From: Quercus robur
Taxonomy: Eukaryota; Streptophyta; Magnoliopsida; Fagales; Fagaceae
Assembly (NCBI RefSeq): GCF_932294415.1
Contig: NC_065539.1
Location: 48,503,501-48,567,500, forward strand
Reading direction: 5' to 3'
Length of the DNA: 64,000 bases
In this document: piece after piece, positions 47,171 to 60,772 of the stretch
Position numbering within the stretch: position 1 is the first letter of the stretch
Layout: each line of letters opens with the position of its first letter
Position numbers and translations under genes: made by a program
The notes under the pieces: model-generated
What the model was told of the DNA's origin: nothing
What the model saw: the letters and a program-made list of their open reading frames with translations, nothing else
Database searches by the model: none

Positions 47171-48051
47171 ATTCTTGAAAGTTGTTTGATTTAATAACGT
47201 GAGAATATGTGTTTTATTTATATGAAGGTTTCTGTTTTCATTTTATCAAATTGTGATGAAGAATTTGTGATCTATTTGAGCACAATGTGAGGCTATAGAT
47301 TTGTGAGAATAATAATCAAGAGGCTCAATGTTTGTAAGTGTGATTTGAAAAATAAAATTTTTCTTATTCTTAAGAATATCTGAATATGTTCTCTCGAATA
47401 TAATTTCGTTTTATAAATTTTTGCAAAAGTATTCATTTAAGTGTAAAATTTATAATTCAAGTAATACGATGGCTACAAATATCATACAAACATCAAGTTA
47501 TTTAAATTCCTCTTTCATGTAAAAGGAATGTCACTTTTACATAGACTCACTGTTTTTTTACATCACTCACAATCAATCACATCAGATAGTTGTTATCAAG
47601 AAAAAAAAAATCACATCAAATAGTTGTGAAAATAGGTGTGGAATAGGTTATGATCTTAAAATTTTGAGAAATGCTACATTTACAAAATTTTCATAACAAT
47701 TTTATAACAAATCCTAAATAGTAAATTACTACTGGTCTCAATTTGAACCCACCAACAAAATTACTAATTTATCCACCAATAACTTTTAATAATAATTGGT
47801 CACGTAAAATTTTTTGTAAAAATATTATGAACATCATAGCATTTTTCTACAATTTTTCATCCCAAAAAAAAAAAATGTTTATTTTCCGACCCAACATTTT
47901 CGGCACCCTTGTGAATGATTCGCTTCTCTATAACGGTATAACTGCCCAAAAAATCAATAAATTCCTAAATTACCCTTCTCGTTTAAAGCGGTCTCTTTGA
48001 ACTTTTTCAATTACCATGCATTGGTTTTCTTCTCTATTTCTAACAGTTCCG
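47171..48051. other. Spacer between peroxidase pseudogene and HIPP gene
   Basis: AT-rich; should hold the 3' untranslated part of the peroxidase and the promoter of the HIPP gene. No clear TATA box or repeat could be assigned. Confidence 0.4.
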
Positions 48052-48653
48052 ATGGGAAAGAAAAAGAAAAAAGACGAAGTACCCGATAAGGTTTCTTAAA
48101 TTATATTTATCATAATATCACCTTTTTTTTTTTTTTTGGAATTTCTATTAAGAATCAAAGTGACAGAATTACATTTTCTTAATTATTTTTCAATGTTTTA
48201 GGTTGTTGTTGTCGAATACAAAGTGTCAATGTATTGTAATGCATGTGAAAGAACCGTTGCCAAAGCCATCTCCAAATGTAAAGGTACTCTTTTCTTCAAA
48301 ACCCATAAATTTTTTTTTTTTTTTTTTTGGTTTTTTTGTTTACGGTATTATTTATTTGTGTGTTTGTTAATTTTATATTTTTGTAAGGGGTGGAGAAATT
48401 TACGACAGACATGAAGAAAAACAGGGTTGTGGTGACAGGTCGGATTGATCCACAAAAGATTTTGAAGAAATTAAAGAAGAAAACAGGGAAGAAAGTAGAG
48501 ATTATAGTTAAGAAGGAAGATGCATCAAAAGAATCTAATGAGGGGGTTTCAAAACTTGATTCTAACCCACCAATTTTGTTTGATTGTTGCAAAGATGACG
48601 AATGGTTAATGATGTTTAGCGATGAGAACCCAAATGCATGTTCCATCATGTAG
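48052..48653 (+). CDS. Heavy-metal-associated isoprenylated plant protein (HIPP), three exons, 128 aa
   Basis: Exons 48052-48090, 48202-48283 and 48388-48653 (GT-AG introns) give an unbroken frame. After a lysine-rich start (MGKKKKKDEV), one HMA domain fills about residues 14-85, with the metal-binding MYCNAC and TVAKAISKCKG. The protein ends NPNACSIM, a CaaX box for farnesylation, so it should be membrane- or nucleus-associated through its lipid. HIPPs bind soft metal ions and are linked to metal homeostasis and stress. The short first exon and the ATG at 48052 are chosen because the splice at phase 0 leads straight into VVVVEYKVSM. This is a usual HIPP size. Intron 2 has a long T tract. Confidence 0.9.
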
Positions 48654-50240
48654 ATTAGATATACACGTTTATTACAGGTGTATTGTTTTTTTTTTTTTTA
48701 TATATATAGTATCACTTAATATACAATTTAAATATTTTTTTTTATTCATTTTCTCATTAGAGTAATGTGAAAATAATGAACCAAAGATTTGATTTGTCTA
48801 GAATTTTTCCAGGATATGTCCTCTCTTTTTGCATTGCTTTCCACTTAATTTTGTTTTCTCTGTTGTGCACCCTATTCCATTTCTTTTTAGAATTATTCCA
48901 TTAAAAAGGGTTATTTTTAATTAATGGCATTCCATGACTGTAATTATAAAAATAAAAAATAAAAAAACAATATCCTGAAATTGTATATTAACTATTTTAT
49001 TATTTTTTAAGGAGGGGATTCGATTCGAACCAAGTTCTCCTCCAATAAAAAATTAGGTTATACCATAGAATTAGGAAAAAATTCTATATGCTTAATTTAT
49101 AAAGTAAATTATGCCACATGTTATATTAGACAAAATAGGCCATATGCAGTATGTGAAGTGGACAATAATTTTTTTTTCTTTTTTAATAATTTAATAGTCA
49201 TAGTGGAGTTTGAGATTTGAAAACTGAATATCTTAATTATAAACATAGAGAATATCAACCAGTTGAGTTACAAAGTTTTTAACAATCGATTCTCCAATCA
49301 TACATTCCAATAGAAAATACTAAAATAACTTCCAATTTTAAAGTACTTATAAATTGTAATACACAGAAAATTCACTATATTTGCAAGACACCAGGCATAA
49401 TTTATAATTTAAAAAAAAAATGGAAAGTTTTCATAAAATCACTCAAAAAAATTTCCTGTAGCATATTTAATTGAACTCTTTTTTTTTTTCTTTTTTTTTT
49501 TTTTTTGTGAGCATCTTGTCAAATCCGCATCAACACTTTACTGATGTCAAATGCTAAGTAAACCACAAATCATCGTTAGTCTTCTTTTGGTTATGGAAAA
49601 GTAAGGCAAGGAAAAGTCAATAATATCTTACTTAGGCTTTTTTCCAACCAAAAAAAATGAATAAAAACATAGCTCAAATCGTTAAGGTCACTTTACCAAA
49701 GAGTTCTTCCCATCCACTATAATTTGAAAAAAATTAAGATAGACTAAGCTACAGCTAGCACTCAAGTAAGAGTTTCTTAAAAATTTTATCAAATTTCACC
49801 AAATAACTTAGCATATGCTCCACTTGGTAGTCACAAATCCAAAATTACAATTGAGAAGTTAACAAGTTAAACCTCATATTCAAGCAGCACAAGCAAAAAC
49901 CCTAAGAAAAGAGCATAATTACAAAAAGAAATGCAAAGTCCCTAAAACATCAAAACTAGTCAAAGCTAATAGATCTATTTTGCAAGGAATCAATCAAATA
50001 CCTTGAATCGGAGAGAGCCTCCTGAACCATTGAAAACAAAGCTAGGGTCTCTCTCTCTATTTGTTTAGATTTTCAGCTCCAACCAAACCATTTATACATT
50101 TTGGTTTGCTTGATTTAAAATTTATTATTTATTCTAATTATTTTGATTATATATTAAAATTTTATTTTCAATATAGTAAAAATTACACACCATACACCAT
50201 GGTTACACCAAATGACTGATTTTATGTATGTGTTACACAT

Positions 50241-50271
<31 letters not shown>

Positions 50272-50346
50272 GATCATGTGACTTGTCAAAATTGTTTAAT
50301 TTACTAATTATTAATATAATTTCTATTTATTTATATATAATATATA
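48654..50346. other. AT-rich spacer, nothing recognised
   Basis: Long A and T runs; no supported gene or element. Confidence 0.5.
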
Positions 50347-50713
50347 GGATAAATTACATATTTGGTCTCCATCTTATATACTATATTTCAATTTGATCCC
50401 TAACTTTTTAATTGTATCAATTTGGTTCCTAACTTTTTAGTACCATGTCAATTTATTCACTGCCGTTATCTTTTAGATGAAAATTAATGACGTGACCAAT
50501 GGCCAAAATAAAAAATTAGCTTTTGTTGATGTGACAATAAACTAAAATTTTATTTTGGGCGTTTGCTATGTCAACAATTTTCATTCAAAATATAACAGTA
50601 AAGACTAAATTGACACGACACTTAAATGGTATGGACCAAATTGTCACAATTAAAAGGTTAGAGACCAAATTGAAATATAGTGTAAAGGATAAGAACCAAA
50701 TATGTAGTTTACC
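50347..50713. mobile_element. Inverted-repeat MITE, about 370 bp
   Basis: Left end ggataaattacatatttgg and right end ccaaatatgtagtttacct are inverses extending imperfectly for about 100 bp (with atatttcaatttgatccct inside). This matches a common type of plant MULE-related MITE with a ggtcc-rich end. Target duplication not resolved; the plus-strand frame inside is chance. Confidence 0.65.
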
Positions 50714-51094
50714 TCAATTTTTAATTAAACTATGCATTACATTGGAAATTGCAACTTAGGACTTTACTTTTTTATTTTTTATTTTTGGAAATGTTAACGG
50801 ATGCTTTAAGGGCATTTGTTAGTGAACAATTTTAGGAAAGTTTTTATGGGAAAAGAGAAAAAACAATTACTGTTTTGACATCTTACCTTTTTCTCAACAA
50901 AAAAATTTAATGTTTTGACAATTTTTTCAATTTTCCCTAAAAATTGTATAAAAACTTTTATAAAAATAATTTATTAACAATTGTCCTAATGGTAGTCTGA
51001 TAATAAAGAGCTATAATCAGGAGCGAACGCCATAGGTTAAAACTCTCTCAAAAAAAAAAAAACAATTGTCCTAATGGTATCTATTAACATAATC

Positions 51095-51097
<3 letters not shown>

Positions 51098-51134
<37 letters not shown>
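51098..51134. repeat. AT microsatellite
   Basis: (AT)n of about 37 bp. Confidence 0.9.
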
Positions 51135-51136
<2 letters not shown>

Positions 51137-51343
51137 CAGGACATTCTATAATGGGGCTTAGGTGACGAATGCAGTTTTGTCACCATATGTCTTTGTTGAC
51201 GAAATAAAGACATATTGTGAGGAAAGGTTTCATCACCATAACCCACTTTTGTTGTAGGGACATAATTTTGGACTTGAAACTTCCCACATACTTTCCAATG
51301 GAGAGAGATGGAGAGAACCATATAGGCCAATCCATAACCATTT

Positions 51344-51410
51344 TTAATTTATCACTGCCTCATCTCCAAAATAAATAATTTATTTTGGAGATGAGGCAGT
51401 GATAAATTAA
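51344..51410. repeat. Perfect hairpin: 32-bp arms, 3-bp loop
   Basis: Left arm 51344-51375 (begins ttaatttatcactgcctc) and right arm 51379-51410 are exact inverses, separated by taa. An RNA copy would fold into a perfect 32-bp stem. It could be the remains of a foldback element or a small-RNA source. Confidence 0.9.
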
Positions 51411-52226
51411 AGGGCATATAATAAGAAGTAAATGAAATCACGTGATCACATTTCAAATTTGTCTGAAAATTCTGAAGAGTTTTAGACGTTTGGAAATCGA
51501 GTTTCAGCCATCCTTATTGGTCTCTCTTTCTGTCACTCGAAAATCGAAATGGTGTTTCAACCGATATAAATTTGGGATTTTCGTATAAGACGCAATTGCT
51601 ATGGATAAGGTTCAATCTCCAAAACATTGAGACTCAGTACTCACAAGAGGCCATACCTTTATTTTTTTTGGCTTAATGTGGTAGCAAATCAATTGCTCGT
51701 GTTTGCCAACAAGATCTTCTTGCAAAATAGTTTTGGATTTTTGCTCCTTTTCTATTGACAATATCAGTACTACTGGTAGGAAGATTCTTCCACCTTATGA
51801 ATTCCCTCAAGAAGCTAGAAAGTTTGATAGATAAAAGATGCTACCATTTGTCTCTTCTTCTTTTTTCATAATTATTGATGTACTAATACATTATAATTGG
51901 AATAACGTCAATTCACATGGGTCTAATCCTAAAACAATTTTTATTAGCATTAGACAATCACAAATTCAAAATATATCATAATTATCATGAAAAAAGAAAA
52001 TCACAATTTATTATATCATTAATGTAAAAACGATTGTAAAGAATTTTGTGTCCTAACTCCTCCAAGACCCCAATTCTAGAATAAATTCGACTCTCTATCT
52101 CATAATTAAGGCTGATATGTGAGTCGTGATGATAGATATATCATAATCAAGGCTAATATGATATATTAGCCTCTCTTTTTTTTTAATACCTTTATAATAA
52201 ATTTGATCATGATACATCTATCATCA

Positions 52227-52790
52227 GGAAAATTATTAGGTACTCTCGGAGTACCATAAATGCGTTCTCCCTCCTCTCACATGAATGATGGGTCCTACCA
52301 TAAATTTAAGGACAAAGTTTAGCTACAAAATTGGTTGTAGCTTAAGGCTACAAACTCACTTAATAAAATAATTATTACAACATATTTTGAAAATCTAACC
52401 GTTGAATTGCATGTTCTTTATGCTCTTAATGCAAATATAAAATTTTGTGTCAATCGGATATTATTTATTATATAATCTATAAGCTTATATTTTGTGCATA
52501 ATTTTAAATTACAAAAACTTGCAATTTAAAAAATATATTGATGACATAGCTATTGATATTTAATTTTCTTGAAATTTTGCAAGCATGGAAGATATAATAA
52601 GAAGATGTAATCCAACGGAGGATTTGTCAAAATTCACTTCCAATAAAAAGATATTAAGTAAGTTTGTAGCTTAAGGCTACAACCAATTTTGTAGCTAAAC
52701 TTTGTCCTAAATTTAATTAATGGGACCCACCATTTATGTGAGAGGAGGGAGTACACATTTATGATACTTCCGGAGTACACAATAATTTCC
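52227..52790. mobile_element. MULE-type MITE, 564 bp
   Basis: Tips ggaaaattatt and aataatttcc, with terminal inverted repeats of about 130-140 bp that include ctccctcctctcacat and tggttgtagcttaaggcta. It is flanked by the perfect 10-bp repeat tctatcatca (52217-52226 and 52791-52800). The long inverted repeats and 9-10-bp duplication point to the Mutator superfamily. No coding capacity. Confidence 0.85.
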
Positions 52791-52800
52791 TCTATCATCA

Positions 52801-54294
52801 TCTCCCACTATTTTCATTTTTGTTTTTGTTTTTGTTTTTGATAAAATCATCTCCCACTCACTAATAAACACGTCGTTATTGGAATGGAAAAGGTCCACTA
52901 ATTATGTGACACCTTATTTTGTTGGCACTTAGGCTTAAAGATACATGACATGACAATTGACAATGGCCATTGTTTCAACTTTCAATTTCATGACCGTCCC
53001 TCCACTCTTTTGTTGCTAACTTGCGATATGTGTGTGTATGTGTCAATGAAAGGATATATCCATGCACGAATGAAATTTGATTTGCATCTAGCCAACCTAT
53101 CTTGAAATGACCTTTCACTGTCTAAGCAATAAGCAAACACTATCCCTCTATGTCCATATTCATCTAATCCCACCAAAATAGATGGTGGGGTTGGGAGACT
53201 CCATATATTGTTGAGGATTATAAACCTTTCAAATCAAAAGTTCTTTTAAATTGAGAACACGTAGTTCCACAAATTTACCATACGTGGCAAATTTGTTAGG
53301 TGAATAAAAAATAGTTAATTGTGCAGTCTAATACGTCAAAGTTATGACAAAAAAAAATTATAATTCTAGAAACTGCTATTTAAATTTGGTCATATAAGTG
53401 TATGTTTCAATGTGATTTTTTGCTAAAAGCTTTTCTTTTTAATTAAAAAATAATAATCAAAATGCTTATTTGTTTATTAGTTGAAAGTTGGTTAAAGGAT
53501 AATTTTATGTCTACAAACAATGAAAGTTTAAAAATTGTATGATAAACAAATAAGCTAAAAACTTAAAAGAAAATGTTATTACCAAATAGACACTTATACA
53601 GGAATGTCAAGCTTCCATCTATAAAAATAAATAAAATAAAAAGGCAACAGCAACAACCAGCCCCATAAAGCAGTCTTCACATATGGGATCCACACATTTG
53701 TGAATCTCTCATGCTATGAGAAGATGGTCTTATGAAATCGTCGGTCTTATGAAACCGCTCCATGAAACACCTCCTTGCAAGTAATGCATTATAAAGTTTC
53801 CATTGATCATATAGTACCTCTTTACTCTTTATTGGTTAAGGATCCCAACTCTCCCAGAATCATGTGTAAGACTGTTGCCAATCTCTAAGCAGCAGAGGTA
53901 TATGACAGTCGCAAAACACCCCAACAGAACTAGTGCACAGAATGCACAAGCTCAAAGACTTAGCTAGCTGTTTGACAAAGATTTCAAATGATTTTTTTCA
54001 TGTCTTGTTCTAGGTGAGAATTGTCTAGAGCCTATAAGAGAAAATATACGCCTGTTGTATTTGGTGAATACTTTTAAACTTTCTCTCTGTTTTCACTCTT
54101 AGACTCTGGCTCTAAATAGAAATTAACCAAATCTTATTAATGCAGTAAGAAAGAATACAAGAAAATAATACATCAACTATACTCTGTTGCATGTATTATG
54201 TATACAAGAGTAGAGCTCTGTAACAAACTAAGAAACTGAATCCTAACTAACTACCAATTGCACAATAGAAATGGTTTACACTACAGTTATGGCT
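52801..54294. other. Spacer, nothing recognised
   Basis: AT-rich, without supported reading frames or repeats. Confidence 0.45.
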
Positions 54295-55190
54295 TGTTAG
54301 GTTCTTAAAGTTTAGAACAATTGACAAATCGTGAACACAAACTTGTCTAGATATAAATCCTAGAGTCTATAGATATTATTAGACAATACTTAAGGTGATA
54401 CAAGTCAAAATTCAAGAATATACAAGTTGCAAAAAGAAGAGTTCAGAAAATGTCTGGTTCGACCAATCAAAATACAGGTCTGCAGAATTTTAAGTTTGGC
54501 CCAACAGCAATTCAAGCCCAAAAAGGATTAGGATTTCAAATCTATTTCTCCTAGTATATAAAAAAAACCCTAAGCACGTTTTTATGAGACTTTTCAGAGA
54601 AAGAAGAGTGTATCTCTTTTGTATCTAGGGTTTTATACCCAAAAAACTCTCTCATATCTTCTATTGGTGTTATTCATTGAAAAATCTCAAGATCAAGTGT
54701 TATAAAAGTTGCTGCCTTCTCTAGTCATCAAATGTGCTAATGATCTAAACCTTCAACAGTGGTCTTGGAGTCACAAACAGGAGAGTTTGTGTTGTTAAAT
54801 CTTTGGAGTCTTAAAGTCACAAGTGTGGGTGCTTGTGTTGCAAAGGCCTAATAGAGAAAGAGTCTGTGGATTTGGAACTTACATGTGGTCATGTCAATAA
54901 GTTCTACATGTGATAGCAATAGGATGTTAGTGGTCTAAATCTTATTGTAAACTATGATTCTCTATAGTAGATTGTTTTTTACCTTGAGGATAATTAGGTT
55001 AAATCCTTCCCAGGTTTTTTACCGATTTGGTTTTCCTGGGTCATCATATCGTTGTGTTATTTACTTTTCCACTACTTTGCATGATATGATTATTTTGTTT
55101 TAACCTAGATCTGAATAATAAACTTAAGTATTCATTTGCTTAATTAATTAGATTAAACAATCTAGTTTACATGGATCTAAAAACCTAACA
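54295..55190 (+). mobile_element. Copia solo LTR, 896 bp
   Basis: Begins tgttaggttcttaaag and ends aaaacctaaca (short inverted tips), flanked by a perfect 5-bp duplication, tggct (54290-54294 and 55191-55195). A TATA-like ctagtatataaaaaa is at about 54552. No internal region remains, as expected after recombination between two LTRs. Confidence 0.88.
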
Positions 55191-55749
55191 TGGCTAATTA
55201 CAGATAGAATTAAAGGTTGATTAACATGCTCACAGATCCCATTGGCTCAACTAATTAAGTTGATTACGGTTATCGTGGGATTGCTAAATCAAAATGACTT
55301 CGTGTTGGAACTTTGAGGCATCTGCCGCTCAGATGAGTTGCTTAAGCGACATTTACCTTGAATGTGAATGTATGGCAATGCAAATATTTGCAATCCACAA
55401 TTATGAAGCAGTATTTATCGAAGACTTTACTCTTCCAAAATTGACATGACTTTTACTATAGAACACAGAACTAGATTGCCAAACATTTTGTACCTAATTA
55501 ATTAATTGACCATGCAACAGGCTTCAATTAGCTATGTTTTACACCTTTGATGCTTTTCCAATTAGAGTACCCTGGTTGTTCATAACAAGCGGATGCTGTT
55601 ATTTGATGTACTGGATTGGATTGGTCCAGTATAGGTTACATTTATAAGTTGACACTACTTTACAAAAAATGATAGAAGAAAGTTACATTACAGCTTTAAT
55701 TTGTACATTGTTGTAAGTGTAAAACCAGGACCTCTTTTAAAGTTTTCTT

Positions 55750-58700
55750 TTAAGACATGATCTCCAGTGCCTCTCTTGTTTGTCCAATTATATTGAACAC
55801 TGTTGCTGCAATATGATATGGTGTAAGGCCCGCGTCAGTCAATTGATCAGCGGGTGATCCATGGTCAATGTACCGATCAGGCAGAACCAGAGGTCTCCAC
55901 TGCAAAGGTGGCACAAAGTGAGTTATCATAAGCTGAGTTCACCACTAGTGTGTTCATAGAAATATCACACTTTAGTGTTTCAGTTCAATTTCTAAAATTG
56001 CCAAAATTCTGCAACAATATTTAGATTCATACCTTTACTTCACCGTCAAGAAGGCCATCAAGGGCCAGGAACTGAGCAACATGAGACCCAAATCCCCCAA
56101 TTGATCCTTCTTCAACTGTAATTAAGTACTCATGTGATTTTGCTAAGCTGCGAATAAGGGCACGATCCAATGGTTTGCAAAAGCGTGCATCTGCAACTGT
56201 GACTCTTAAGTCACGGGATTCCACTAAAGATGCTGCAGCCAAACAGCTCTGAACTGCTGTTCCATAGCCCAAAAGTGCCACTCTTTCACCCTCTATCAGT
56301 ATCCTACCTTTTCCAACCTGTAAGAAAATGACAATCCATTTCCAATTTGTTTAGAAGTACATTAAAATATTTCTTGACTATTGGGACAGATAGCAGACTC
56401 TCAGATGAAAGTTACCTCAAGGGGAATGCCTTTATTCCCAGGTGGTAGCTGAACACCAACCCCATTCCCTCTTGGGTATCGGAAACAACTGGGCCGGTCA
56501 TCTATTGCAGCAGCAGTGGCAACCATGTGAAAGAGCTCTGCCTCGTCAGAAGGAGCCATAACCACCATGTTGGGGAGGCAGGCCATAAAGGTGACATCAA
56601 AAGCCCCACAATGTGTGGGACCATCTGCTCCAACCAGTCCAGCTCTGTCCATTGCAAATCTCACCGGCAATTTCTGCAAATCCACATCATGTACTACCTG
56701 TGTATGAACCAATATCAGTACTATAATTACCATTACAGAATATCATTTTAGAAAGTTCTCAATTGAACAATGATAAGGAGAAAGTTAGAGAACCATTCGG
56801 ACTTGCCTGGTCATAAGCCCTTTGCATGAAAGATGAATAAATTGCACAGAAAGGTTTAACACCTTCACAGGCCAGACCTGCAGCAAAAGTAACTGCATGT
56901 TGTTCTGCTATCCCAACATCAAAGCATCTTGTTGGGAAACGGCGTAGAAATTGATTCAAGCCTGTTCCACCTCCCATTGCAGCATGGATTGCAACAATAT
57001 CTTTGTCAATTTCTGCTTCTGCAATCAAAGCCTCTGCAAAATATGTTGTGAAAGACTGTGTAGGTGCCTTGGTTTTGAATTGCTTTCCAGTTGCTGGATC
57101 AAATTTGGCCACTCCTGCAAAAGCAAGACCAAGTGTGTTCATCACTAAGCAAGAAAAAAGAAATATAACACACTCTTGTCTGACTATATACATCATATAT
57201 CTTTTACAAAGCAAATTAAGGAGGACGATTTTTCTTTGCATAGAATTTCAAACAAACAACATTGTTTTAATAGTCTTTTTAGATCTAGTGAGACCTAATA
57301 GTGACAAGTTTGTGCACTCAAATGCTAAGAAGATCCCAAGTAAAGAGAAAAACTAAGAAAAATAAAACCAAAATATATCAGTCCCATGTAAAGTCAAAAT
57401 CCTCACCCAACCACCTTTTTCATTTTTTTTTTAAATCATTAAAAAAAATTTAATGGTAATGTTTCTGTATTTACCATGATACTTGTCTGCTGCTTTCTCT
57501 GCATATGGGTATCCCCGGCCTTTCTCAGTAACAACATGGATCAGAACTGGACCCGTTGTTTTGGTACTTTTAACCTCTTTGAGAATGGAAATAAGATCAT
57601 CTATGTTGTGACCATCAACAGGACCTATATAATAGAGTCCAAGCTCTTCAAAAAGGGTTGATCCAGAACCACTGATCATCCCACGGGCATATTCATCAAC
57701 TTTAGCAGCCAGTTCATGCATGGGACCACCAATTTGTTTAGTAACTCCCTGTAACAATCTCAGTCAGAATAAAAGTAATCCCAGTTTCAATTTCTTTGTA
57801 ATCACTCAAGTTCATTGTTTCATACCTTGGCAACCTCTCTTAGTTCTCTGAGAGGCCTGTTAGATTGCAACCTACTGAGAGCACTGCTTAAAGCTCCTAC
57901 AGGTGGTATTGGCCCATCTAGAGTAGCAGTAGGTAAAGAAACCTGTTTATTGTCATTAAGAATAACAATCATGTCTGAGTCAAGGTACCCAGCGTTGTTC
58001 ATGGCTTCATATGCTTGCCCTGCAGTCATGGCACCGTCACCTATAACAGCAACTACATTATTCCTCCTTCCTTTTAGATCCCTCCCCACAGCCATTCCTG
58101 TTTGCACAACAACATACCAAAGGTTAAAACCAAGAAGAGAATCAAACTTTATGCACTATGAATTTTAATTGAGATAGAGAGATCAGCAAGTCATTGATAA
58201 TCAATCGATTGTATTTCCAAGGAACAGTTAGCATGTTATATCATGAAGAATCTGCATGATATACAACTTCTGAGTTATTTAAATCTATCAGCATCCCGCA
58301 AATAACCATATGAACAAACAAAAGAGGAGGCCACTTTCTTTAACTTTGAAGAAACATAAATCTTTGGAGGATGGAGAATGAGTTAACCATGGAATTGTTG
58401 TCAAAAATGAATTATGTATCATCTTATGCTGTAAATGCAATTCTTAAAAGAGGTTTTAGTCTAACAATAAGATAAACAGCTGCATATACTGGAACATATT
58501 GAATTTAATGTGTCCTGAAACTGAAATTGAAGCATAACAGATAAGTACCCAGTCCAGCTGAGATGGTGGTAGAACTGTGACCAGTGCCAAAGCAATCATA
58601 TTCACTCTCCGAGCGCTTTGTGAACCCTGCTAACCCATTTGTCTGCCTGATAGTGTGCATCTTACCTCTTCTCCCAGTCAAGATCTTGTGTGGGTAAGAC

Positions 58701-59682
58701 TGCAAAATCAGTAAAAGTAACAATCAAATTAAGAACAATTGTCCTATTGATATTTTCTTTTTTGAGCTAGATTAAACAAGTTTGAACATTAAAGCTTTAT
58801 CAAAGGAGAACTTAAGGATTGTGAGATTGGAACCTGATGACCAACATCCCATAATATCCTATCTTGAGGGGCATTAAAGACATAATGGAGAGCGACAGTG
58901 AGCTCAACAACACCAAGGCTTGAGCCAAGGTGACCTCCAGTTTTAGAAACATTAAAGATAACATCAGACCGCAGTTCATCTGAGAGTTGCTTCAGCTCCT
59001 GTATCAAGGTTTTGAATGATGTTATTACTTACTTTTATAACTGTTATACAACCATGATAGGCTCCTCTTGAAATGAAATTGTAATAGCCATATATATGTT
59101 TGTAGTTTTGTACCTTCACAGATAGATTTTTCATGTGAATTGGATAGTTTATGGTATCCAATAACGGAGTTGGCGGCCTCTGTGAGTGATACTCATCTTT
59201 TTCTGAAAGTGATGCACAAACCCCACCTGGCCTTTTCCTGACCTGTATCTAATCAGAACAAAACACAACCATTTCTTTCAATAAGTTTATGCTTCTTTGG
59301 ACATTTAAAATAGCAGAAATTTAAAAATCAAACCGAAAAAAGACACACACACCTCCCCCACAAAACATAATTCAAGTTCAACAAAAGTTTAGAATGACAA
59401 GAAGATAATAATTAAAGATAATGACAAAATGAAAAAGACCCAGTTTTCCTTTGTCAGTTCAGCCACATGGGTATTCCTTCATACATGTAATAAGTGTGTT
59501 TGTTTGATAAACAAATAACAAATATATATGAACATAACTCAAACCTGATTGCGCTTGTGCTGAAATTGGCACTGTAGATCTGTTCCCAAGGTAAAGTGAG
59601 ATGAAAATGAAGCAACTTTTTGAGGATCTGAAGCAGCTGCCCTGCTCACATGGGCAGGAAAAGAAAATGCACAAAGAGCCAT
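55750..59682 (-). CDS. DXS: 1-deoxy-D-xylulose-5-phosphate synthase, ten exons, 717 aa
   Basis: Catalyses thiamine-diphosphate-dependent condensation of pyruvate with glyceraldehyde 3-phosphate, the first and flux-controlling step of the plastid MEP pathway. Minus-strand exons: 59545-59682, 59114-59242, 58834-58998, 58549-58699, 57826-58097, 57475-57748, 56807-57114, 56416-56697, 56033-56317, 55750-55899. They join into one open frame of the usual plant length. Residues 1 to about 55 are Ser/Ala-rich, a plastid transit peptide. Then come [11 protein letters not shown], the cofactor motif [16 protein letters not shown], the transketolase pyrimidine domain with [13 protein letters not shown] and [16 protein letters not shown], and the C-terminal domain (GYGTAVQSC). 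Intron 7 (56698-56806) has a GC donor (AG|GCAAGT). Residues such as [10 protein letters not shown] and GRRGKMHT recall the inducible DXS2 class, but this is not certain. The gene looks functional. Confidence 0.96.
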
Positions 59683-60008
59683 TGCTAACTGCTAACCAAG
59701 TAACAACAGCAATAACAAAGTACACAGAAGAAAACCCAATGAACTTAAAGACTAATACTTTAGCTCAAAGCATGAAGAACCCAGAAAAGAAAACAAGATA
59801 AGCAAGGATTGGTGCTACTGTTTCCCCACTAATAAATGCTGCTTGTTAGTGGTGGTGTAGTTGAATAAATAAGAAAGAGAATGTGTTTTTATTAAGTGCT
59901 GAAGAAAGAGTGTGTGGTCTGAAAGTAGCGGAAGTGAAAGACACTGCTTCAGACACCGAATTCTGTTCTGCCAAATCCTAACTGGTATAAACTTTTGTAA
60001 CTTTTGCT

Positions 60009-60020
60009 CCTATATATGGG
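60009..60020 (-). promoter_or_regulatory. Probable TATA box of the DXS gene
   Basis: Minus strand cccatatatagg, about 330 bases upstream of the DXS ATG, which fits a transcript leader of roughly 300 bases. Confidence 0.5.
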
Positions 60021-60772
60021 AAAAATTGTAGGACCAGCGCCATTTCAAGGACCTCTATGGCTGGCCAATTCTCATTGGACCACGTCACCAAAAATCACAA
60101 ACAGATAGATTGAAATATATGAAAGGTGGGGGAGATTGTAAATAGCAATGTTTCCGAGACAATATTTTTTGTAATATTTTTTTATTATAGTTGAATTGAC
60201 AAAATTTTAATGATTATTATTTTTATTCATAGTTAATATCACTTTTTAGCTATTATAAAAAAAATGTAAATTTTTTTTGTCTTTATATGTATATGTTTGA
60301 AAAATAATTATTTTTTTGTTTCCTTTTCATTTTTATTTTAAATTATTTAACTTTTAAATTTTAAAAAATAAACTAATTTTTTAACTTTTTGTTCCGAATA
60401 AATAAGTTATCAATTTTTCAAATATAGTACATTAGTTTGTATTACTTTATTTTGATAAGACAGTCCACTCCTTTAAATAATGGTAGATTTGACTTGCATG
60501 TGTGTTGTTATTAAAGTGCCTAACAGAGTGGACATTGGCATTGCACGAGAGTTTGTGCTTTTCTTTTTTTAATACCATAGAATTTTTTTTAGGGGAAACA
60601 TAATTTATTTAATTAAGAAAAACTAACAATGTCATTTTGGATAATAGAAAGAAAAAATGGTGAAATATCCTCCATTTATACAACAAAATTCAAAATACAT
60701 AAACATGTCGAGCCAAGTTATGAGCAACCTTATTACCTTCTCTCTTTACATGAGAGTAATGTAAGTTAGTAA
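60021..60772. other. DXS upstream region and spacer
   Basis: Contains the motif cacgtc within ggaccacgtcacc at 60078-60090 (an ACGT-core, G-box-like site) and then AT-rich sequence. No reading frame supported. The DXS promoter ends no later than the Tat3 LTR at 60773. Confidence 0.45.

Noticed and set aside
48296-48649. Minus-strand 117-aa frame over the HIPP gene
   Set aside because: Antisense shadow; the plus-strand HMA motif, splice sites and CaaX box identify the real gene.
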